Assembly: GCA_964058805.1 (NCBI GenBank)
Contig: CAXKVV010000781.1
Location: 1-32,830, forward strand
Direction of reading: 5' to 3'
Length of the DNA: 32,830 nt
From: Schoenoplectus triqueter
Taxonomy: Eukaryota; Streptophyta; Magnoliopsida; Poales; Cyperaceae
Shown here: piece by piece, positions 1 through 9,400 of the stretch
How the letters are laid out: the number at the start of each line of letters is the position of its first letter
Numbering within the stretch: the stretch's first letter is position 1
Made by a program: the position numbers and the translations under genes
Notes under the pieces: generated by a model
The model's input: the letters and a program-made list of their open reading frames with translations, nothing else
Database searches by the model: none
Told to the model about the DNA's origin: nothing

Positions 1-37
1 ATTATCTGAAAATAAAAGCACTGTGATTTTTTTCCAG

Positions 38-2339
38 AAATGCATTCAGGCATGAATTGATTATATTGGAGAAGGCTCGGCACCCCAATTTAGTACAGTT
101 TGTGGGAGCCATTACTCAACATGTACCTATGATGATCGTCTCTGAGTACCATCCTAAAGTGAGTTACTTTTGGAATCCTGAATTTACCATACAAGTAATA
201 TGGTCTGTATCGTTAAGTTGGATTTTCTCTGTTTTATGATGTTGTTATTCAATGGTAGGGTGATTTAGGAAGCTATCTGCAAAAGAAAGGACGCTTTTCA
301 ACTCACAAGGCTCTTAGATTTGCTTTAGATATTGCCAGGCAAATTTTTTCATTATTTTATTTTCATGATACTCTAATGGGAAAGCATAATTTGTTGCATC
401 ATTTTAAGTTATTTAATTGAAGTATAATTTGTTGTGATCCAGGGGCATCAACTATCTTCACGAGTGCAAGGCTGACCCAATAATACATACTAATCTCAGC
501 CCAAAGTAAGATAATCAACATGCAGCTCCTTTACAGCCCCCTTGTCAACACTGTACTGATCAAAGATTGAATGACCTTTTTCTGATGCTCTGATTTCATG
601 TTTTCTTTTACTTAAGAGTTTGGGAATCACATCACTGTAATCTTATGGTGCATTTTATTTTAGACTTCTTTTGATCATGCATACAATTATCGATCTTTCT
701 TTAAGGTTGCAGATAGAAATATGTTATGGGACAATTCAAGCATATTTGACTTTTGTGATATTCTCATGTTTATATTTTTTTCTATTTTCTCTTTGCTTGG
801 GCTTAATGAATGATTGCACAGGAAGCATATGTAATTTATTTGAACTATTTGGTTATGCATACATTATGATGCTTTTTTTAAGGTTGCAGAAACATTTTAC
901 GGGACGATACAAATAGACTGAAAGTGGCTGGGTTCGGCTTGACTAAAATGACAAAATTTTCTGGGGATGAATACAGATTTTTGAATCAAGTGGACTTCTC
1001 TGATAGTAAGTTAATTTTTTCCGAGCTTTTCTCTAGTCTAGAGTTATATATTTAGAATGCATGTTAGCTTGTTGAGCAGCAAAGATGGCAATACCAGCTA
1101 TACTTTTTTAGTCTTTTACTGTTCGGTTTCTGTATAGAAGTGTACAAATTAGCCTCAATTCTCCTCCATGTATGTGAGAGAGTTGACAAAGTATTTTGGT
1201 GTATTTTGGAAAAAAAATGAGGACTTAATTTGGAAGTTTAACTGAGAATGCATCATACACTTTGTTTTTCTATGAAAACATGTTTCCTGTGTGCTATCTG
1301 AAAACATACAGCATTCCCATGACGGAGTGAAAACACATATTCATAACAGTATAAATGACAATCTTACCAACCTTTGTTGTGTTAGATCCATATGTAGCTC
1401 CTGAGGTCTACAAAAATGATGTTTTTGGGAGAGGTGCTGATGCTTTCTCCTTCGGTCTCATTCTGTATGAGGTGTGTATCAAGAAATGACAAATGTTCTA
1501 AAATGACATCCAGTGACCGGTGTACACTTGAAAGTTCTTTGTTCCACTTCAGGATACAAAAATGAGAAATCATTGTCTTTTCCCACTTTGAAAGTCCTCT
1601 TAAACTTTTTTTTTGCTGTTTTAGATGATTGAAGGAGCACCAGCCTTTTACCCAAAGACTGCTGGTGAGGTTGTTAAACTGATATGTTTGGAAGGGAAGA
1701 GACCTCCTTTTAAAAACAAATTGAAAAGCTATCCCTCTGACTCAAAAGAGTAAGCTATTAATTTATCATGAACATAGACTGTCTTAAAGATTTAGATGTA
1801 GGATACATGACAGTTATGTATCTGCAAGTATAGAACCAAAGGGAGTTTGATTTTCATTTTTTGTACTAGATTGAAATATGAGTAGGAATTCTGCTTAGTT
1901 TTAAAGTGCATATCATAAATCTAAATATTTGAATATATAATATTTTGAAAAGTTGTGCATAGAGGTACAAGTTGAACTTATCTTTCTGGTCAGACACTAA
2001 CACCTCTTTTTTGAGGAAAAACACTGAATTTTTTCCACTTCAATTTTCTTTCTTATATTTTCATTCACAGGTTGATAGAGGAGTGCTGGGACCCACGACC
2101 AGTATCACGACCGACATTTTCTGAAATAATAGCACGACTAAGCAAGATGGATTCCGATTGTGTCAAACAGAGCCGCTGGAAAGACAACTTCAAGTTCCCA
2201 TGGTTTGTTCTCTCTACTATGAATTACAGTTGTAGATACTGTGATTGTGCCAGTTATGTCTAATACTGGTATTTTGTATTCTATTTTTTGTTGTTACATC
2301 TTTGAAATTGCATTTTTTTTTTGAATTTTCAGGAAATAG
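38..2339 (+). CDS. Integrin-linked-kinase-like protein kinase, 3' part (C-terminal kinase domain)
   Basis: Partial gene; the N-terminal part (ankyrin repeats in this family) lies upstream of the window. Exons by reading frame and splice sites are 38-158, 259-338, 443-505, 890-1005, 1386-1471, 1625-1749, 2071-2202 and 2333-2339, giving about 242 codons. Visible pieces are RHPNLVQFVGAITQ (strand 4-5 region), MMIVSEYHPK (hinge), ALRFALDIARGINYLHE (helix E), a catalytic loop IIHTNLSPKN, VAGFG in place of DFG, YVAPEVYK (APE motif), FSFGLILYEMIEG (helix F), ELIEECWDPRPVSRPTFSEI (helices H-I) and the end FKFPWK. The layout matches the plant ILK family. The catalytic Asp of HRD is Asn and the DFG Asp is Gly, so phosphotransfer is doubtful. 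GFG is, as I recall, shared by several plant ILKs; the HTN is more unusual. The first intron-exon joins keep phase throughout, which argues for a functional gene rather than a pseudogene. The fragment has no start codon, and upstream domains cannot be judged. Confidence 0.9.
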
Positions 2340-2920
2340 AAGAAGCTGGTGGTCGAAATTTGGTACCTCCAGAACTAAATACATATCAAATACAATATAT
2401 TTTGGACTTAGTAGCGATAAACAGGATCAGTACCCTCATGCTCGAGCTAAAATGTTCCATGTTTTTGGTGTGGCAGTGATTGTATTCTAGAAATCATTTT
2501 AACTAATAGACCCATTTGATATATTTTTCTTTTGTGTATAGATTTTATGGGAACTATTTTTTTTTCTTTTTTCTATAAATGACCGGCCTTTGCTCTTCAC
2601 TCTGGGAGAGAAATACACAGTTCTATTATATCAGTGTGTTTGGATGGTGAAAGAATTAGTGTAAGAATAACATTTTTTTTGTTAATAATTGAGAATTGTG
2701 TGCAGCGAATTTGCAGATATTGCCTGTGAATTAAATAATGGTTCACACCTTCACGGACAGTATCCAAAATTGGGATCAATCATCAATATATCACAAACGC
2801 ATACAGCAATGAGGTCAGATTTGCTACAGTCAGTCTCAGTCGCAATCATGCAAGGCACTTCAATATTGTTCTCTTCCCCATCCAGAGGTTTCATTGCAGC
2901 AAGAAGGAAGAAGTAAGAAG
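2340..2920 (+). other. Probable 3' UTR of the ILK-like gene
   Basis: No coding exon follows the stop at 2337-2339. The stretch is AT-rich, with T-runs and short chance reading frames only. The segment 2700-2900 is less AT-rich than the DNA after 2930, so the transcript may run to about 2.9 kb, but I could not fix a poly(A) site. Confidence 0.4.
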
Positions 2921-3993
2921 TAAAGTAAATTACAGATGAAAATATTCATATTTTATTTTTATCCTTTAAATTTTTTTTTATCCATTAAAAATTTCACATA
3001 ATGACCGAATAACGGTAGATAATGGGTAATAATAAAAATAATTCAATGAAAAAATTATATGATTTATATAAATAAATAGTATTAAATAAATATACTAATA
3101 AAGTACAATAATAATGAATATTTAGGTATAATAAAAATTATATAATTTTTCATGTTAATTATCATAAAAAATATATACTAATTACTATACATATATATTT
3201 ATATAATTTACCTAATGAATAATGGGTAACAAAAATCTCTTATTATATAAGTTAACTAAATTTTGTTCTTATTCATATTTATATCCGATGACTTAATATA
3301 AATAAAATCTTACTTATATCCGTCTTATCGGATATGATACAGATCGGATAAACGACCAAAATGATATCACAAGCGTATGAGTCAAAATAACAAAAATTGC
3401 ACAAAAGCTGACAGATGCAGTAACGTGTATGGAGAAAGATGCAACGATCGGGCGTATAGGCAATATTTGAAGGATAAAAAGGAAAAGGAAGCTGAATCGA
3501 TATAAACTTTATTATTTACTTGAATAACGTTAAATGAATTATTATTAATGTCAATAACTTGACTTTGTTATGCAACTTATTTTGTACATTATTATCGCGT
3601 GTTGTTCATATTAACGTTACCCAGGTTAAATGATATAAATACAAAACAAAATAAATTATATAATAGAATCATTAACATGACAAATGACTAATTTAACATA
3701 AATAATAAGTTTATATCGATTTGGATATCACAATGACATTTTTCAAGAAAAAAAATTAAGAACTGAAAGACTATTTTTTTTTGTGTGTGGATAAAAGTGG
3801 ATATGAATTATCCACCGATCTCATTGAAAATCAGACAGAAGTTGTAGTTTAGATACCAAACCAAAGTATAAAAGAAACAATATAAGCAAACATAATCCAA
3901 CCAAGATGTAATTTATTATATATTCAAATAGAGCGCACACCAAATTATGCCATTATGCCAAGATGTAATTTGAATATATATATATATATATAG
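2921..3993. other. AT-rich intergenic DNA, no gene seen
   Basis: About 1.07 kb of very AT-rich sequence without a supported exon on either strand. A short segment is duplicated: AAGATGTAATTT occurs near 3905 and again near 3960, on either side of a 'gccattatgcca' stretch. It ends in a (TA)n run next to the foldback element. Confidence 0.5.
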
Positions 3994-4383
3994 CCGTGAG
4001 CTTAAGCTCACGGAGGCCTTTCGTGAGCTTAACTCAAAAAATATATCAAATCATTTCAAAATTTTAATTTATCATTCTCATTAAATTCTTTATATGAAAA
4101 TCTCATGGGATGCAAAAATTTGGAGCGTTTTGAGCTTTTTAAGTTGTGGTTTTTAATTTTTGAAAATCAGCTCTAAAAATAATAATAATATATTCAATAC
4201 TTGAACATCATTTTAAAAAATTAAAAACAGTGAATTAAAAAGCTCAAAACACTCCAAATTTTTGTATCCCACAAGATTTTTATATAAAGAATTTAATGAG
4301 AATGATAAATTAAAATTTCGAGATGATTTAATATATTTTTTGAGTTAAGCTCACGGAAGGCCTTCATGAGCTTAAACTCACGG
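3994..4383. mobile_element. Foldback (long-TIR) MITE, about 390 bp
   Basis: The left arm from 3994 and the reverse complement of the right arm ending at 4383 align over roughly 175 bp with few mismatches (for example CTCAAAAAATATAT, TTTATCATTCTCATTAA and TTTTGAGCTTTTTAA in both). They are separated by a short A/T-rich middle. The left end opens with a perfect 20-bp palindrome, CCGTGAGCTTAAGCTCACGG; the right end carries a decayed copy. No coding capacity. (TA)n and (CT)n microsatellites sit directly outside both ends, so I could not identify a target-site duplication, and the superfamily is unknown. Confidence 0.8.
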
Positions 4384-4388
4384 TACCA

Positions 4389-4425
<37 letters not shown>

Positions 4426-5700
4426 AAAATATACACTCATTTGAATTAAAATAAAGAAAAAAATATTAACAGTAAAAAAAATATTCCAAGAGGAGTATTA
4501 AGTAGTCTTTTCTGGATTATGGTCATTTAAAATTTCGTGTCCGGAAAATTATAATCTTCTAGCTACATAATAAAATCATAATTATTAAGTATAGCATATA
4601 CATGTTGCTTTTAATTAAGTATAGGACGGACCAACAAGATTTTTTTTTATCTTTTTGGAAAATTCTCTATATATGTTATATAAGTTATGAGCACTTGTAT
4701 ACATTTAGTATAACACTTTTGATATAAATTATGTACATTTTTGAATGCTTTGTGTCCGTATAAATAATGTTTAACTAGCATATTTCGAGGTACAGTTAAG
4801 GTTTCGGTTATTTAAGATGTATAATTATCACCTCCTTGAAAATAAAATACTCACCTATGTAAAGTTTTGAAGTAATTATTAATAGCACGTTAATTTCAAA
4901 TTGAAAAATATTTGAAAGATACCATCATCGATGCTGATTTTATTATTCAAATTAAATGAAATACTATCCATGTTAATAACTTTATGATGAAGCTTGATTT
5001 ATACAGTAATTTTATTATTCAATTCATGTGCTTTTATGCAAAGATCCTTTTACTATCAATAAATTTTTGAAGGGTTAATTTGCGACATGTCGAATGAATG
5101 ATACCGGTTCAATTCCGCATTCATAAGATGACAAAAATGTCTGAGGTATATAGAATTGAAAAACAAAACCTCAGTATAAATTTAGAAAGATTTTTTCAGA
5201 TGGGCCAAGTTCGAGCCCAAAATTGTGTAAATTACCAAAAATGTATCCGATCCAGCGGTCCATACCGAGTTCGACTCTATTTTATAACAGTTCAATTTCA
5301 ATTCGATTTTTTTCATCAACTCGGTTTGAATTCGAGTTTGTTATTTTTTAATGATTCAGTTCAATTCAACTAATAAATAGCTTAATATTATTTATTTAAT
5401 ATATTTTAATATAAAATTAATAAAAAATATATAAATTAATTAAAATAATTTATAAAATTAAAAATAATTATTCACACTCAGTATGATAATATAAAAATAT
5501 TAATTATTTTTACTATTATTTATAATTATAAAATATAATAATTGACCTCGTCTAGAGCTCAATCTCAGCTCGAATTCGAGTCAAATCAGTTCGGTTTTAA
5601 TTCAGTTCGAATTTAGCTCGAGCTCAGTTTAGCTCAGTTTAGATTGAGTTTCACTAATTATCAAACTAAGTATGAGATCCAACGGTCCATATTGAATCTC
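4384..5700. other. Intergenic DNA with low-complexity and repeat-like stretches
   Basis: No supported gene. It begins with a (CT)n(AT)n microsatellite (4388-4424). The part 5140-5690 is unlike the rest: it is rich in GAATTCGAG/AGCTCGAG-type words, and two related segments (GATCCAGCGGTCCATA near 5250 and GATCCAACGGTCCATA near 5675) bracket it. This looks like an old repeat inserted or duplicated just upstream of the LETM1 promoter, but I could not delimit an element. Confidence 0.4.
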
Positions 5701-5702
5701 GC

Positions 5703-5936
5703 TATAAAGTAGCACGACCTTCACTCCAGTCTCCAACGGCGAGCGCAGTCTATTTTTTCTTCAATTTTTCTCTCATTCGGATTCGGTCATTCCCCCCTCT
5801 CCAAGACACGCATCGCACTCAACAGAAGAAGTTCAATTTCGCTCCTATCTCATTCTTTCATCTATGTGTGTTACCATCTCATCGCCATTAATCTTAGTTC
5901 TATAACCTCTCACTGGCGCTATAGGAAAAACCCTAA
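5703..5936 (+). promoter_or_regulatory. LETM1 core promoter and 5' leader signals
   Basis: A TATAAA box lies at 5703-5708, followed by a pyrimidine-rich leader. A telo-box-like AAACCCTAA lies at 5928-5936; such motifs are common downstream of the start site in plant housekeeping and translation-linked genes. A consensus donor CCG|GTGAGT at 6026/6027 suggests a 5'UTR intron ending before the ATG, with candidate acceptors at 6386-6387 or 6262-6263. The transcription start near 5730 is inferred. Confidence 0.55.
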
Positions 5937-6448
5937 ACCATACTAAGGGTCAGTAAAAACGGATTCGAATATTCCTAGCGCAAGCTGGAATCTTTTTGTT
6001 TGATCCTCCGATCAAGCATTCGTCCGGTGAGTTTCCTTTTTCTATTTTTCGGACTTCATTTTTATTTTTTTGTAGGATTGCACAACGGATTTTATTGCCA
6101 AAAAAAAAGCCACCCGATTGGTATATTGTCTATGATTTCACTGGTTTCACCGTTTTCGCGATTAGGAACGTGCGTACCAAATCGCGGTTCACACCCTCTG
6201 GGCGATTCCGGGTGCTAGTTTGCAATTTGAAACTTAGGAAGATGATAAATTATCTGACCTACAGGAACTAGAAAAAATATCAGGTGATGTAAAAGAACAT
6301 TACAAATAGTCAACCTGTATGTATCTGTCTATGTGTGTTAAGCTACTGTTTGAATCTTTTATTTTATTTTATAAAAAATTCGTACAGGGTATAGCCCGGC
6401 CAGATATGATCATAGCTCCTTACTATACCAAAAGAAAAGGCACAGGAA

Positions 6449-9400
6449 ATGGCTTCAAGGGCTCTCATCTGGCGGAGAAATCATCTCCTAGACCACTTCT
6501 CATCTCCAGTTCGAACCATTTCTCAGATACGCTCCATTTCTCATGACGTTTCAAGTCCCAGCAAAGCCTCCATTTCTGATTCCAGTAAAGAAAATGAGAC
6601 ATACTTCTCAATTGTATCCAATGAAATCCTCCTTTCTTTGCACAAACAGAGAGTTTTCACCAGTCCTCATGGTAAAATTATTACGCAAGATTTTGCACCT
6701 ATTGGTGCCAGATTTTTCCTACAATCAGTACGTCCAGCCAGTACTAGTACAGCCGCAGCACGGCATTTACAGTCAGATAGTGAAACAAATGAAGAACAGA
6801 AACAAAAACAAGCAAAAAACGAAGCATCACCAGAAGAGTGTGACCAGGCGGTGGAGGGTTTGAGTAGTGCTAAGGCGAAGGCGAAGGCGAAGGCCAAGGT
6901 ACTGGAACAAGAGGCTCAGAAACAGGTACATTCAGTGGTAAAGAAGTTTTGGTCCATGATCTTGGGTATCGGACCTGCATTAAAAGCTGTTGCTTCGATG
7001 AGCAGGTACCGAATTGGAACCTTTGTTTTCTATTATGTGACACCATTTTTGTTACAAGAGTGATTAAAATTTATTGATCATGTCAATCTATTACATTTGT
7101 TGTATCATTTTCTTTGTGAAGAGCTGATTGGGCTGCAAAATTAACCCACTGGAAAGATGAGTTTGTTTCGACATTGCAACACTACTGGCTTGGTTCAAAG
7201 CTACTATGGGCAGATGTCAGAATTTCTTCTAGACTTCTCTTAAAGCTAGCCGGTGGTAAGAGCCTATCAAGGAGAGAGAGACAACAGCTTACACGAACCA
7301 CTGCGGACATATTCAGGCTGGTGCCAGTTGCAGTATTCATTATAGTGCCTTTTATGGAGTTCCTGTTGCCAGTTTTTCTGAAACTGTTTCCAAATATGCT
7401 TCCTTCCACTTTCCAAGACAAGATGAAAGAGCAGGTAGTTTGAACACTTATTTTGTAACCATTAATAAGGTGGTCAGTTCTCAGTAGTAGTATGTTCTTT
7501 TGATGCCTTGCTCTCTTTTTTCTTTCTTGTTTGGGTCCTTGATGAAGTTATTATCACAATGCAATAGGTGAGAGAAAGAAGCAGAGCTTGAATGTATCTT
7601 CTTGTCACATCATGATCAATCTTGCTTAACTTCACAAAGATTGATCATGATCAAAAGCCAGTGTTATGATTTTTGAATTTTGGTACTTTAGAACAATGAT
7701 ACAATGATTACTAGTCTAGGTAGTTGTTTTGGATTTGTTGAATATAAGTGCTTACAGAAGCTCTAAATTTTAATTTTAATCATTAGGACCAACAAGAAGC
7801 CCAATTATTGCTGTTTCATTTCAGTATAATATGAACTGAGAATTAGGCCACTACTGAGATGCTCCCAGACTGTTTCAAATTTGCTTTGTTTTACAGGAAG
7901 CATTAAAAAGGAGACTTCAAGCAAAAATAGAATATGCCAAGTTTTTGCAAGACACTGCCAAAGAAATGGCAAAGGAAGTCCAGGCTTCACGAAGTGGTGA
8001 GTTTAAACAAACAGCTGAAGACCTCGACATGTTTTTAAACAAGGTCAGGTTGAAAATTTGGTTGTACATTTTAATACAGTAACCTTTGGGTGCCAGATTT
8101 TGTGATTAATTTTATTTTTATTTTCCATTATTTTTGAAACTGTGATTAGGTTCGGACTGGTGGACTTGTCTCTAATGATGAAATATTGAGTTTTGCAAAG
8201 CTGTTCAATGATGAACTTACTTTGGACAATATGAGCAGGTTAACTTAAAATAATATTTATTCCTAGTTAGTTTTGAGTTCCTCCTCATCTGCAGAGAAAG
8301 TCTAGAGTTCTGTTTCTTATTATTAAGTCTTTTGGTTTCTGAAAGCAGGTGACCTTTGGTTCTTTTTTTAAAAAAAAAAGTCTTTTGGGTTCTTTTTTTT
8401 TTTGGTTGGGAGGGCAAAAGGAGGTGCTCACATGAATACATAACTTCAATGATTGGAGGAAACAGTAAATTAAAATTTTTGTATCTTTGTTTGTTTCATA
8501 TAGACAAGTGACCAGACCCACTAATTTTGTTATTTCATTTCAGGCCACGATTGGTTAATATGTGCAAATATATGGGGATCCAACCTTTTGGCACAGATAA
8601 TTACCTGAGATTCATGCTTCGTAGGAAATTGCAAAAGTAAGAATGAGAATTTTACATAGATGAACTAAAAACATACCTTCTAACATTGTACATATTTGTT
8701 CATTACTCTTTTTTAGTTTTGCTCGCTATTGTGTTTTTTAAACGATCTTATTCATTATTCTTGTTTAGTTTGCTTGCTACTGTGTTTTTCAAACTTCTTG
8801 CTTCAGTTCTTCTGATTTTAAAGAATTTGCTTCACATTAGTTAGCTTTTGATGGTATTAACTTATCTACAACAATATCCTTGAATTTTGACCAAAATGAA
8901 TTACTTAAATTCAGGATTAAAGAAGATGATAAGTTGATCCAAGCTGAAGGTCTAGATACTCTTTCTGAGGAGGAACTGAGACAAGCTTGTAGAGAAAGAG
9001 GCCATCTTGGTTTGCTTTCCACAGAAGAGATGCGAAATCAGGTTTAAGAATAATTTATTATTCTGCATTTATTCTTTATTTACTTGGTCACAGATGCAAT
9101 ATGATTTATTATAGCTCTTTTCTCTTTGGATGAGATGATGACCAAGTTAAATTTAAATTAATGACCCTTACTTATTGAACTTTTGGACTCAGCTCTGTGA
9201 TTGGCTGGACCTATCTCTTAACCATGCTGTACCATCTTCTCTTCTAATCCTTTCAAGGTAACTCTTTATAACAAAATTCTTCTGTTAACCTGATATTCTG
9301 GGATCTCTTTTAGTGACTGACCAGTTTCAACATTTTGCAATGTCTTCTAGGGCTTTCACTGTATCTGGCAAGTTGAAGCCTGAGGAGGCAGTTGTTGCAA

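Noticed and set aside
3975..4437. Origin or hairpin of viral type
   Set aside because: The (TA)n/(CT)n runs are plain microsatellites and the hairpin is a long foldback repeat without a conserved nonanucleotide loop or replication gene.
7182..7421. Open frame on the minus strand across LETM1 exon 2
   Set aside because: It is antisense to a well-supported conserved exon and has no family features of its own.
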